A stretch of DNA of 64,000 bases from Diospyros lotus (lineage: Eukaryota; Streptophyta; Magnoliopsida; Ericales; Ebenaceae). This document shows, piece by piece, positions 32,716 through 44,856 of this stretch. The DNA lies in NCBI RefSeq assembly GCF_014633365.1, contig NC_068347.1, forward strand, positions 35,258,116 through 35,322,115, given 5' to 3'. Under the pieces are notes generated by a model. The model was given only the letters and a program-made list of their open reading frames with translations. It did not search any database and was not told the DNA's origin. Within the stretch, counting starts at the first letter, position 1. Each line of letters begins with the position of its first letter. The position numbers were made by a program, and so were the translations under genes.

Positions 32716-33312
32716 ATGGATATGGAAATCCAACTGGTTTCAGCCCAATACGTCAAGCCTTCTTCTCCCACACCCCCTCACCTTAAAACCTTCCACATTT
32801 CTCTCTTGGACCAGCTCCTCGCTTCTGCTTACGTTCTCACCGTCTTTCACTACCCCATACCCGATGCCACCTCCGTCAAACAAGTGTTGGCTCGTTTAAA
32901 GACTTCGCTCTCCGAGACCCTGTCTCGATTTTACCCACTTGCTGGACGACTTAAAGATCATATGTCGTTCGAATGTAACGATGAAGGGGTTCTATTCATA
33001 GAAACTCATGTTAATCGTGACATGTCTGAGTTTCTTAAATAGCCTGAACTCGAGACCTCGCACAAATTTGTTCCTTACCAAGACCTCGTGCCCGGGCAGA
33101 AACGACCTTATCTCACCTAGCTATTCAAGCCAATGTATTTGCTTCTGGGGGAATTTCCATCGGCGTGTCGATGTCGCACAAGGTCCTAGATGCAAATACG
33201 TTGGTTTCTTTCCTTAAGTGTTGGACTACCTTGTCTACTGGCTGTCAGGACAAAGCAATATTCCCTGACCTTACCTCAGCATTCTCGCTTTTCCCTCCGA
33301 GGTTCGAACAAC
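32716..33312 (+). pseudogene. BAHD pseudogene, 5' part (gene 4)
   Basis: The first 200 codons of a BAHD gene most like gene 5, from the start Met-Asp-Met-Glu-Ile through YPLAGR and the HXXXD region. It carries a TAG at 33040-33042 where gene 5 has CAG (Gln109), and a one-base deletion near 33093 (GGGCAGAAA against GAGCCAGAAA) that shifts the frame. Similarity stops after CGAACAAC at 33312, where the LTR of a retrotransposon begins. The rest of the gene resumes 16.3 kb downstream at 49625. Confidence 0.95.
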
Positions 33313-33313
33313 A

Positions 33314-33727
33314 ATAGATCTCGAGAATAGAACCTCGGACTTGGTGATATCGAACCTCGGTGATAAAACCTGCAAGACAATAGAATGAAGGGTCTAGGGT
33401 CTCCCGGGATGGACTCCAATGATCAAATTAGTAGAGTAAATGTAAATAGTAACAAATGTAAGACTTGGAGAGCTTTCTTTTCATACCTAGTGATGACCCT
33501 TGCTTTTTATAGGCATGTCCATTATGGGGTACACGAGATAAACCCGAGATGGGCGAGCACGATTATCGAGGACACCGATTAAGTGGAACGGGTCTCTTGG
33601 TTTGGCCCAAATTTTTTGGATTCCATTCCGGATTGTTACCTTGCCACGTGTCATTCCCCCGGGCAATCCACATGGCGGGCGAGGCTACTAGCACGTAGGG
33701 ATATTCTTGTAATTTTAGCTAGTGTCA
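33314..33727 (-). repeat. Outer retrotransposon, 3' LTR (truncated)
   Basis: It aligns with 49210-49623 through shared words such as GAATAGAACCTCGGACTTGG, AGAGCTTTCTTTTCATACCTAG and CATGTCCATTATGGGGTAC, with many substitutions. It ends TAGTGTCA at 33727. A further degenerate copy of the LTR's outer end lies at about 33855-34020 (CCACCACGCACTG, AATGGACCTCGGGAATGGAA). Confidence 0.85.
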
Positions 33728-34029
33728 CATTATTTGCCCCCCACTCCTTGAGCTAAGCTGAGAATCATGCTGGGTCGAGGAATAGTTTAATTTTTGAGTC
33801 TATTTGATATTAGATTTTTCCCAAGATGCACAGGAATATTTTTAAGTATGAGACAAATGATGGTGATGATCTGTGAGACCAGCCACCACGCACTGTCTTG
33901 ACAAATGGACCTCGGGAATGGAAGCTTCAGACTTGGGTATTCCTAGCCTTGAATCTATAGCCTGCACTTCGGACTTGGTTTTGCCTGGCGTTGTTTGTGG
34001 GGATGTAGCCTGTAAGACAATGGAGTAAC

Positions 34030-34165
34030 AAGGCTAGTTAGGTTGGGATTCCCTGGTCAGGTTGGTCTGGGTGGAATTCTCTCGTTAGGCTGGGATATCC
34101 TCTAGTTAGATTGGGATTTCCCCTGGTTAAGCTGGGATCCCTTGGGCTGGTTAATCAGGCTGGGA
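34030..34165. repeat. Tandem GGTTGGGATTTCCC-type short repeats, left half
   Basis: Roughly 25-35 bp units of the form (A/G)GGCTGGGAT(A/T)(T/C)CC(T/C)CTGGT(T/C)AG. The array is cut by the CACTA element and resumes at 37323-37455. Confidence 0.75.
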
Positions 34166-34909
34166 CATTACAAGAAATTCGCCATTTAGCGACGGAATAT
34201 TTCCGTCGTTAAAGTCAAAAATCCATCGCTAAATAAATTTAGCGACGGATTTTTTCCGTCACTAAAATACTCGTCGCTATTTTTTTTTGCGACGGATCCG
34301 TCGCCAATTTAGTGACGGATCAGCGACGGAAAAAATTCCGTCTCTGAATATATTTTTTTAAAAAAAATAACGATGGAAATTTCCGTCGCTATTTTAAAAA
34401 AAAAAATTTATTTTAGCGACGGAATATTTCATTACTTTTTTTAATTTTTTTATAAAATATATTTTTTATTTTTAATATAAAATAAAAAATAAAAAAAAAT
34501 ATTTAGCGACGGAAATACTCCGTCGCTAAAGTATATAAAAAAATAATAATTATTAAAAAATATATTAACAAATAAAATAATTTACTAAAATCCTAATAAA
34601 TATTTTTAATAATTTATTGAAAACAAATAAAACATATTAACAAATAAAATAATACAACAAAAAAGAAAGAAGCATAAAAAATATATTACATGAGCAGCAA
34701 ATAACATAATAAATAAATTTTTAATAAAATAGCATAAAAATATATATAAAAAATAAAAAAATATTTTTAATAATTCACTTGGAAAAACCACAGCAACAAA
34801 CATTACAAATTTACAAAATTTAACATGGGCAGCAAAAAAGAAAGAAAGAAAAATAAAAAAAATTAAACCAAAAAAATGAGAAAACACCAAATTTACAAAA
34901 TTTAACAAG

Positions 34910-35390
34910 AGGCGAGGGCGACAGACCAGCAAGCGAGAGGCGAGGGCGAGCCACGAGCGGGAGCAAGGGCGAGGGCGAGACAGCGAGAACGAGAGCGAGA
35001 GCGAGAGCGAGACAGCGAGGGCGACAGAGCGATCAAGAACGAGCAAGCGACAGACAAGGGCGAGCAACCGAGAGGCAGCGAGGGCGACAGAGAGATCGAG
35101 AGCGAGATAGCGAGCGAGAGGTGAGGGCGATGCAGCAAGCGAGAGGCAAGGGCGAGCCGCGAGCGAGAGCGACAGAGCGGGGGCGAGGGCGAGACAGCGA
35201 GAGCGAGATAGCGAGCAAGAGGCGAGACAGCGAGGGCGACAGAGCGATCGAGAGTGAGATAGCGAGCGAGAGGCGAGAGCGAGGGAGAAACAGCGAGCGA
35301 GAGCGGGGGCGAAGGCGAGGTAGCCACCGAGATGAGAGAGCGACGGCGAGAGGTGAGGGCAAGCGCACCAAAGAGAGCTAGAGAGCCAGA
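34910..35390. repeat. GCGAGAGCGAGGGCGA low-complexity block in the CACTA element
   Basis: About 480 bp of irregular GCGAGA, GAGGGC and GACAGC words on the plus strand (CTCGCTCTCGC on the minus strand). ORFs through it give Arg/Ser/Leu- or Glu/Arg-rich products and are not genes. A similar CTCGC-rich block occurs in the second CACTA-like element at 45220-45520. Confidence 0.9.
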
Positions 35391-35399
35391 TGATTAGAG

Positions 35400-36690
35400 A
35401 TTTGGGGGGAGGGGGGGACTTTAGGGATTTTGGGGGGAAAAGGTAGGGGGAGGGGGGGGGCGGGATTTGCCAGAGGTGGGAATTGAAATTATTATTTTTA
35501 ATATTTAATAATTATATAAAATAATATAATTTATAAAAATAATATTAATAATTATTTAATTAATAAAAATAATATAATTTAAATAAAATTTTATTGTAAT
35601 TATCTAAAATGTGATAATAAAATAATTTAAATTATTGTATTTCAAAATAATATTTATTTAAAAATTTAATTATATTATAAATCTAATAATTATAATAAAT
35701 TAATTTGATATATTGAATTATTTATTAATAGTTTGTAATCTTAAAAAAAAAAAATTTCTATAAATAAAAATTATATTAAACAAAATCTACATAATATTTA
35801 TACTAATGGCAGAACTCATTTAATCAACACAATGAGTTCTAAATTGTTGAATTTCATCTATAATTTAGAGACAAAATTAGAGAGGACAAATGATAAAGAG
35901 ATATATTTATTTTTTATTAGTCAACATTAATGTTTTATACATAATACTTAAACTTCAAAAATAAAAATTAACTCATATAGTTTTTTTATAGTACAACTAT
36001 TAAGGGGGAAAATCATTCCATAAATTCGTTCGAAAATCATCTCGGACTTATTTTGATACTTTCTTATCCTGGTCAGCATATGTCACTTCTCTAGTTGTTT
36101 ATTGTGAATGACTTAATTATACATTTAATTGTATTATAATGTCTATATATTAGATAGTAACATATGATACTGTTATCAAGTATAAGACACAATGTCATCC
36201 ATATATTATGGTTTTTAAAATTTTTATTTTACTAAAAAATTCTCCTATTTATAGAGAGAAAAATACTAACAAGATAGCTCCTAGATTTCTTTCTATATAA
36301 TGTAATTCCTCAATATTGTTTTATTTTTATGATTTCTAAAATTTAAATAAATTTTTTCTCAATAATATTAGAGTTTTAAAACTTTTTATTTATTTTTCAA
36401 ATATAGTGTTTGTTTATATTTTGTACATATTTAATAAATATTACAAATAATTAATTATTATACATTTAATATTTTTTATTTTATGCACATGAAATATATT
36501 AATTGATGAGTTAGAATTTAGCAATATTATGATTTTTAATATTAATATATTTATTTCAATTTTATAAATTAATTTTTTTATATTCATCTCATGGTTAAAT
36601 GTATATTTAATTTTTTATATATTTAAATATTTATATATTTAAATATTCATTTCAAATTTAAATATTTATAAATTAACTGAATAAAAAATA
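35400..36690. other. AT-rich interior of the CACTA element
   Basis: Very AT-rich, with no ORF of substance. GGGGGG tracts lie at 35405-35465. Confidence 0.6.
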
Positions 36691-37519
36691 TAAAAAAATT
36701 AATTTTAGTGATGGATTAAATCTTCCGTCGCTAAATCAGTGACGAAATCGGATAATCCGTCGCTAACTTTATTTTTAATTTAAATTAATTTTAAATTTAA
36801 ATTTTTTATTTTAACATTTAATATTAAAATTAATTTTTTATTTTAAAATTTTGCGACGGAATTTTTTTCAGTCGCTAAAATTAAAATTTTTAATTTTATT
36901 TTCTTTATTATTAATAAAATTTAGTGATGAAAATAATTTTTCGTCGCTAATTATAGCGATGGATTACTGTTTCCATTGCTACAAAATTATTTTTTTATTT
37001 TTTTTATTTTTTTGCGACGGAATTGTTTTCCGTCGCTAAAATTAAAATTTTTATTTTTACTTTTTTATTATTATTAAAATTTAGCGAAGGAAATAATTTT
37101 TTGTCGCTAATTATAGCGATGGATTACTATTTCCGTCGCTAGAAAATTATTTTTTTATTTTTTTTGCCACGAAATTATTTTTCGTCGCTAAAATCAGTTG
37201 CTAATTTTACAAAAAAAAAAAATTTGTATTCCGTCGCAATTTCGTCGTTGTTCTGTCGCAAAATAGCCAAGGAAATGTCCGTCGCTAAAAATCCGTCGCT
37301 AAATCCCGAATTTCTTATAGTGGGATATCCTCTGGTCAGGTTGGGATTTCCTTGGTTTGACTGATCAAGTTGAGATATCCTCTGATCAAGTTGGGATCCC
37401 TTGGTCTGACTAGTCAGGCTGGGATTTCCCTTGGTCAGGCTAGGATCCCTTAGGCTCTTGACTTTTGGATTTCAGTCACTCCCACGTAGAAGAAAGTGCT
37501 ACGCTTTGAATTTTTTCTA

Positions 37520-38225
37520 GCCATTAGTCCACATTCAGCTTGTGGACGGCCTAGGGCACTTGACTTTTGGATTTCTACCACTCCCACGCAAAGGAGGGTG
37601 TTGAGTTTCCGGCCATTAGTCTATCTTCGACTTGTGGACGACCTAGAGCACTTGACCTTTGGATTGTCGCCACTCCCACGTGAAGGAGGGTGTTGGGCTC
37701 TGAATTTTTTCTAGCCATTAGTCCACATTCGGCTTGTGGATTGCCTAGGGCACTTGACCCTTGGATTTTTGCCACTCCCTCGCCGAGGAGGGTATTGAGT
37801 TTCTTCCGGCCATTAGTCCATCTTCAGCTTGTGGACGGCGTAGGGCACTTAACCCTTGGATTGTTGCCACTCCCACGCGAATGAGGGTGTTGACTTCTGA
37901 ATTTTTTCTGTCCATTAGTCCACCTTCAACTTGGGGACGACCTAGGGCACTTGACCCTTGGATTTTTGCCACTCCCTCGCCGAGGAGGGTGTTGAGTTTC
38001 TTTCGGCCATTAGTCCATCTTTGGCTTGTGGACGACCTAGGGCACTTGACCCTTGGATTGTTGCCACTCCCATGCGAAGGAAGGTGTTGAGTTTCTTCCA
38101 GCCATTAGTCCATCTTCGGCTTGTAGACGGCCTAGGGCACTTGACCCTTGGATATTTTGCCACTCCCACGCGAATGAGGGTATTGAGTTTCTTTCAGCCA
38201 TTAGTCCACCTTCGTCTTGGGGATG
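37520..38225. repeat. About 95-bp tandem repeat, eight copies
   Basis: Copies of a unit beginning GCCATTAGTCCA(C/T)(A/C)TTC and containing GGACG(A/G)CCTAGGGCACTTGAC and CCACTCCCACGCGAA start near 37521, 37613, 37714, 37810, 37910, 38006, 38101 and 38196. They diverge moderately from each other. They lie in the non-coding part of the outer retrotransposon, whose spacer is known in many plant gypsy elements to hold such arrays. Long overlapping ORFs on both strands result from the repeat. Confidence 0.9.
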
Positions 38226-38234
38226 GCCTAGGGC

Positions 38235-38770
38235 TCTTTCTTGTCTGGCTGCTCAGCTCGCTTGACCTTCATTATTTCTTTAGCATTGATGGATTTATTA
38301 GCTCAAGCAAGGGCTTCTATGAAAATACGAGGTGGATTTTTGGCCAAGGATTGAGCAAATGACCCAGCCCTCAAGCCATTCTAAAGGGCTACCATTGCAA
38401 TCCACTGATCGAACTCTTCGATGCTCAACGCCTCCTTATTGAACCTAGCCACAAAACCCCTTAGGGATTTACCCTAGTTTTGCTTGACGTTCACCAGAGC
38501 CCTGGAAGACTTCCGGTGGCGCTTCAAGGGAGCGTAATGGGCTAGGAAACAGGTCTTCAGCTCTCCTCAGCTGTGGATGGAATGATGGGGAAGGCAGAAG
38601 TACCAAGTTCGGGCATGACCTCCCAAAGTAACCAAAAAGGCCTAGCACCACATCGCGTCTGACCCCGATTACACCAGCATATGAGAGGAGAAAAGCTCTA
38701 TATGATCATAGGGGCCTGTGCTTCCGTCATAGAGCTTGATGGATGGGATACGAAACCTCTCCAAAGGAAC
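38235..38770 (-). pseudogene. Gag remnant of the outer retrotransposon, part 1
   Basis: Minus-strand translation gives Ala-Phe-Leu-Val-Thr-Leu-Gly-Gly-His-Ala-Arg-Thr-Trp-Tyr, Lys-Ser-Leu-Arg-Gly-Phe-Val-Ala-Arg-Phe-Asn-Lys-Glu-Ala and Gly-Leu-Arg-Ala-Gly-Ser-Phe, the classical order in plant Ty3/gypsy gag. At least four in-frame stops are present. The reading is interrupted at 38771-38775 by the insertion of the gag-only gypsy element. Confidence 0.85.
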
Positions 38771-38775
38771 CTCTG

Positions 38776-41459
38776 TGTAATACCCCATATCTGCGTGAGG
38801 TTACTGCGTAATTTGGGTAAGTTTAAAATACCGAAAAGTAAGTTTGGTAGTAAAATAAATCGTCGAATTGACTTGAGGGAGTACCCCAGGACTTAGATGC
38901 CTAAAGAAAATGGTACAACAGTATCAAGTATTTCGAGATAAGATTTATGGCATAGAAAGAAATCGGATTTGAAACAGTTTTTGGTACAGCTAAGATTCAG
39001 GTTGAGAAACCGAATGATGGTAAGGGACTCTCGGGAAGTCAACAAGACCCCGAGTAGGGCTATATTAAATATAATAAGGAACCCTTAAGAGGTTTCGAGA
39101 AGAAACATAAAAATTTTCAGACAAGATATGATCCTAAGTATAATCGGGCCTAAGTGTAATTTATTGATTTTGACCGAGAAAGGTCGAAACGATGGTTTTT
39201 CTAGATTTTCAGGGGTGAAATGAAGATTTTGGAACTTAAGAGACTTGATGAAATTAGTGGGTAAGTCAAGGGCTTGAGGATAAGGGCCAAAATGAAAAAG
39301 TAAGTTCAAGGTGGGCCAAACTACAATTTCTAAAAATCTGCACAAGCATGGCAAATTTGGTCGCGAATTTGGCCTGAGAATCCGGAGAAATGGCAGCCCA
39401 ATCTCATCAGGGCATGCCAAGGATGGTCCAGGAGGCGTGTGGGAGAAGCTATGGTCGAAGATTGGCCACGTGGGGGTCGGTTTTGGCCTATAAATAGCAA
39501 TGGGTTTTGGCCAATTTTTAAGCATCAAATTGCTCAAGTTTGAGGGCGAATCGAGGAAAGCCAATAAGGGGCTTTTGATCTTTGAGGCAAGAGGAGCATT
39601 TCTGGAGATTTTTGTGGGTTTTCGAGGTGGTTCAAGGGTGTTTCGTGGGTGGTCAGAAAGGCGAGGCGGTCCGCTACGCCGCACTTGCAACTGTCTGATC
39701 GAGGGATTTTTCGGTGTCCTTTCGGCCAGAAGTTGGTACCATCATGATCGATTGGAAGAGGGCTTTCGATCGGTGTAAAGAAATCTAGCTTTGGAGCATC
39801 GTTGGCGACTAGAAAATCGAAGAAGACGACCGGCGCGTGACTGTCACGCGCCAGCTGAATCCTCTAGACCACACGCCTGTGCGTGGAGGCGCGTGCCAGG
39901 TCCATTTATTTTGGATTTTTTTTATTATTTTCAGTAAATTATTTTATGAATTATTATGTAAAAATATTTGAGAAAACAGTTGTGTAGATAATTATTTTGG
40001 ATTATTAGTGATAAAAAATGGGAGAAAAATAGGAAAATATGAGAAAATTAAGAAGAAAATTATATTTGGATAATTGATGGATAAATGTGATAAATAGGGT
40101 GCCTTGCGGCTTAAGGTGAAGTGACTCGTGCGAAGTTCGAGGTGGGCATGCAAATCGAGGCATATCGCACTTTTCGAGAAAATTTGAGTTGCGTCTAAAG
40201 ATGAGTGGTACTACCAAAAAAACTTATTTGTGGCATGTGAATGGTTTACTATGAGTTGTTCAATCCAATTGTTGTGCATATTCTGGTTACTTTTGATTTA
40301 TCGTGAGCGGCTGGTTTTGTGTGATATTTCGTCAAAATGATTATTTACGCATGCACTGAATTTCGTATGGTAAATTGCATACATTGAAATGTTGATTTTA
40401 TGTCATGCATATTATGATTTTTGGCATTGGCATGTTATGTGTTGGCCATGTGGGTCGTGGGTTGTTAACCTGTGACGTAGCCCTTGAGTGACAGCACTCG
40501 GGATGTGTGCCGAGGATTAATGTTATTTGGCCCACTTGGGACAGGGCTGAAACGGACTTCACCCTATGGTACTCAAGTGGTGGGGCTGAGAGTGGACACA
40601 ACCCCGGTTGTTGGCTCAAGTGGCGGGGCTGAGAGTGGACATCACCCCAGGTTCCTTTGAGCAATAACATTAATACCGAGGTGTCGTTGATTCCGGGGAT
40701 AGTGCTGATGTGATACTCTTGGGACTAGGGTTACGTTGGGTTTTGGAATGCTTTTGAATAGGAGAGTAATGCCTAACAATGACAATGGGGTGATTCTCGT
40801 GTTCATATGTCGAGGTTGTCCCTCTTAAGCAGGGTTGTGTTTGCCAATGGGTCAATAGAGTCGTGTCATCTTTAGAGAGATTTCATTTTCCCCGGTTAGG
40901 GTTAAGTGCTATGTGGGATTCTCTTAGGCTGGGGCATGTCAGGATTTGTCAGTTTTATACATGATTTTGCATATATTCATGAAAATATATTTTTGAATTC
41001 TCACTTAGATGATTCAGCATCTAATTTGGACTATGTCCTTGAAATATTTAAACGTTCCAGGTAAAAGTAGTGGTGCCAAGTGAAAGGATGTCGTCGAGAT
41101 GTAGCTGCTATGTTTAGTTTTCGTATGTCTTTGTCTATGATTACGATGTTCAGAGGTTATGTAGTATTTTGATATTTTCATATGAAACATCGATTTGGTT
41201 ATTTAACTGTAACAGGAATTTATCGGTTATATATCATTAAGGTTTCGATCCTTGCTTCCGCTGATGTGATTGTTAATATATGTCTTAGTCTGTTAATTTT
41301 TAAATTTTGATATGCTTAGAAGGTATAATCGGGATTGTTAGGAAATGATTATGATGAGGGTATGTATATCGAGAAACTTATGTTGTGTGTATGATGTTGA
41401 AAAAACATATTTTCGAAAATCTTGAGGTAATGCACGTTCTGGGAAGATGGGGTGTTACA
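38776..41459 (+). repeat. Gypsy 5' LTR
   Basis: 2,684 bp. A TATA-like CCTATAAATAGC lies near 39489-39500. A GCGCG block (about 39830-39895) precedes an AT-rich segment. The motif TTTAAACGTTCCAGG near 41048 is the plus-strand counterpart of that found inverted in the solo LTRs at 3007, 21947 and 24139, which therefore belong to this family. Confidence 0.9.
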
Positions 41460-43636
41460 GTTGGTATCAAAGCAAACTAGCAAAAACCCCGATTGGAGAC
41501 TTAGGGATACTAGTGGAAATTGAGAATGACTGAGCCAATAACGCTTAGTCTGATGTGACGTAATCTAACTATCAAGTTAGGTTTGTAAATAGGTGATATG
41601 AATCATAGAGGTTCAAGTATTAGAATGATTTGGTATTTACCATGGATCCTAGGGAAATGAGAAACCTGAGATGGTTCAGTTAATGTTATTGAAAATAGAG
41701 TCTAAGGATTCTGTAATTGAGGTTACCTCTAAGAAAGTGTTGGTGTTTTCCTTTTTCAAATGGTGAAAACTCGAAGAATCACGGATCTCAATGAATGAGA
41801 TGAGGAAAATGGCAGTAGTAGTCATCGGGGTCGCTCTATGAGTCACTCCATGAGCAGTCGGCGTAGTCGCTCTACGAATTCTGCTACGAGTAATCGCTGT
41901 AGTCATTCAATGAATCGTGCCGCAAGCGATGGACGATAAGAAGAGCGATCAGGTCCTAGTGAGAGTAGACTTAATCGAGTGGAAAGGATTATAGAGAATA
42001 TGTTGACTTGCGTAGCAGGAAACGAGCCGCCAAGGTGCACCCCCATGTGCTGGATCAGAATCGCCGGCAAAGACCCTCGATGTTTAGAGGAAAAACGGGA
42101 GATGACCCTAGTGCAGTTGAGTGTTGGATGGAGCAAACCGAGAAGCTGCTCCAACATCTGCAATGTAGTGATGAGGAGAAGGTCAACTGTGCCACATTCA
42201 TGCTATAAGAAGAAGCTAGAAGATGGTGGCAATCGACTAAGTGGGCCCTGCAAAGGACACCCAGGCAAACAGTGTAGGATCTGAGGTTTAGACAAGCTCA
42301 ACCGATAACCTGGGAAGCATTCAAAGAAGTTTTTAATGCTAAATACTTTCCCCAAAGCTGGAAGGAAGAGAAGACTTGGGAGTTTATGAAATTAAGGCAG
42401 ACGAAAGAAATGTCAATATCCCAGTACGATGTCAAGTTTACCCAACTGATCAGATACGTGCCTATGTACGAAATTGATGAGTGGTAGAAGGTGCATAAAT
42501 TTGTGGGTGGATTAAAGGTGAATCTATAACAAGCTCTCAGCTCATGTACCATCAACACTTACAACGAGGCGCTGGACAGGGCTCTGACCATCGAGATGAA
42601 CTTATTACACGTAAGACTAATAAGATCTGATGAAAAGAAAATAGATTAGAAAGGCACGGAGCATAAGTCAGGGGGGAAAATTTCAAAGTTAGTAAACCGT
42701 GTCCTAAATGCAATAAAAAACACCCAGGAAGAAATTGTTCTCAAGGGTATATCACGTGTTTTTCATGCGGCGGAAAAGGACATAAGGAGAAGAACTGCCC
42801 TAAGAATAAAGAGGCAGCTCCGATTGGGAATCGAATGTGGATCACATGCTACTCGTGCAATCAACCCGGTCACTATGCTAGTGAATGTCCGGAAAGACAA
42901 AAGATGGATGAACCCAGGAAGATAAACATAATGCCAGGACCTCGTACCGGAAGAGTCTATTGCCTAGCAAGAGATGACGAAGAGACCTATCCGATAATGA
43001 CCAAAGGTATGTCAATTTTAATTCAGATTGATTTTTTATGCATTCATGATCATAGCATATGTATTAGCTTGTAAGTAAACTTGGAAATTAGGTCTAGGGA
43101 TAAGGTTAAGGCTTGAGGTCTAGAATACCAGATGTCTAGATGTTAAGAGCATACGGATTGTGTTAAAAAGATGAAAATTATGGGTTAGTGACTGTATGGA
43201 TCAGCTGTTGCCTACCAAAAATTGATTGTCAACCACGTTACTTGAAATAGTTAAAGCAGTATATAGGGTGTCGACTAGAAAATCAAAAATTGGGTGACGT
43301 AGAATGTTATTTTAAAGATCAGTCTGAAAGGAATCTGATAAAAATTGATTTGGATCTCTTGAAGACAAAAATAGAAATGATTACGGCAAGAAAAATTGTG
43401 GTATATAGGTCATTTTGGGGAGATGTGTAACTACCTGTAAATGAGCTACAACAGGAAATTTTGTGAGAAACATGTCGTACTTAGTAAGTAATGGGCATTT
43501 AATAAAAGCTAATTGGGATAATTGATATTTGATTGAGGTATTTAGGACATTTCAATTGAAAAGTTGTATCAATATTAGTGATGCGATTTGTTAAGTGCAA
43601 AATTTCGAGGGCGAAATTTCTTTAAAGGGGGGAGAA
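41460..43636 (+). pseudogene. Gypsy gag with two zinc knuckles, disrupted
   Basis: After the primer site, the + strand codes a gag protein. It has Phe-Arg-Gly-Lys-Thr-Gly-Asp-Asp-Pro near 42080, a Glu-Ala-Arg-Arg-Trp-Trp segment near 42210, Ala-Lys-Tyr-Phe-Pro near 42340 and Gln-Tyr-Asp-Val-Lys-Phe near 42420. CCHC-type knuckles follow, Cys-Phe-Ser-Cys-Gly-Gly-Lys-Gly-His-Lys-Glu-Lys-Asn-Cys (about 42760) and Cys-Tyr-Ser-Cys-Asn-Gln-Pro-Gly-His-Tyr-Ala-Ser-Glu-Cys (about 42847-42888). Stops at several points and frame changes make it non-functional. It ends soon after the second knuckle, and the remaining 600 bp is non-coding. Confidence 0.9.
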
Positions 43637-44856
43637 TGTAATACCTCATATCTGTGTGAGGTCACCGCGTAATTTGGATAAGTTTAAAATATCGAAATGT
43701 AGGTTTGGTAGTAAAATAAATTGTCGAATCGACTGGAGGGAGTACCCCGGGACTTAGATGCCTAAAGAAAATGGTACAGCAGTATTAAGTATTTTGAGAT
43801 AAGATTTATGGCATAGAAAGAAGTCAGATTTGAAACAGTTTTCGGTACAGCTAAGATTCAGGCTGAGAAACCGAATGATGGTAAGGGATTCCCGGGAAGT
43901 CAACAAGACCCCGAGTAGGGGTATATTAAATATAAGAATGAACCCTTAAGAGGTTTCGAGAAGAAACATAAAGATTTTCAGACATCATATGATCCTAAGT
44001 ACAATCGGGCCTAAGTGTAATTTATTGATTTTGACCGAGGGAAGTCGAAACGATGGTTTTTCTGGATTTTTAGGGGTGAAATGAAGATTTTGGAACTTAA
44101 GGGACTTGATGAAATGGCTTGAGGATAAGGGCCAAAATGAAAAAGTAAGTTCAAGGGGGGGCAAACTGTAATTTCTGAAAATCTGCACAAGCATGGCAGA
44201 TCTGGCCGCGAATTTGGCCGGAAAATCTGGAGAAATGGCAGCCCAATCTCGTTAGGGCATGGCCAAGGATGGTCCAGGAGGCGTGTGAGAGAAGCTATGG
44301 CCGGAGATTGGCCACGTGGGGGTCAGTTTTGGCCTATAAATAGCAATGGATTTTGGTTAATTTTTAAGCATCAAATTGCTCGAGTTTGAGGGCGAATCGA
44401 GAGAATCCAATAAGGGGCTTTTGATCCTTGAGGCAAGAGGAGCATTTCTGGAGATTTTCGTGGGTTTTCGAGGTGGTCGGAAAGGCGAGGCGGTCCGCCG
44501 TGCCGCACCTGCAACTGCCCGATCGAGGGCTTTTCTAGTGTCCTTCTGGCAGGAAATTGGTACCATCTTGATCGATTGGAAGAGGGCCTTCGATCGGTGT
44601 AAAGAAATCAAGCTTTGGAGTATCGTCGGTGACCGGAAAATCGAAGAAGACGACCGGCTCATGACTGTCACACGCCTGCGTGTGGAGGCGCGAGCCAGGT
44701 CCATTTATTTTGGATTTTTTTTATTATTTTCATAAAATTATTTTATGTAAAAATATTTGAGAAAATAGTTGTGTAGATAATTATTTTGGATTACTAGTGA
44801 TAAAAAATGGGAGAAAAATAGGAAAATATGAGGAAATTAAGAAGAAAATTATATTT

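Larger units (their letters stand above)
34166..37322 (-). mobile_element. CACTA (En/Spm-type) non-autonomous element
   Basis: It is bounded by the 3-bp target duplication GGA (34163-34165 and 37323-37325). The right terminus, read on the minus strand, is CACTATAAGAAATTCGGGAT; the left terminus is CATTACAAGAAATTCG. The ends carry many copies of GCGACGGAA and TCCGTCGCTAA in both orientations (34190-34520 and 36700-37300), the expected subterminal transposase-binding repeats. There is no transposase gene. The 3.16-kb interior is AT-rich apart from a purine-rich low-complexity block. Confidence 0.95.

Noticed and set aside
33385..33582. Short ORF shared with one at 49284-49664
   Set aside because: Both lie in the outer retrotransposon LTRs; the similarity reflects the LTR and not a gene.
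34606..35381. Long ORFs with Arg/Ser/Leu- or Glu/Arg-rich products
   Set aside because: Products of the GCGAGAGCGA low-complexity block in a CACTA element.
37496..38362. Regularly spaced repeats that might suggest a CRISPR array, and ORFs through them
   Set aside because: The whole roughly 95-bp unit is repeated, with no unique spacers, and the sequence is eukaryotic; this is a tandem repeat in a retrotransposon.
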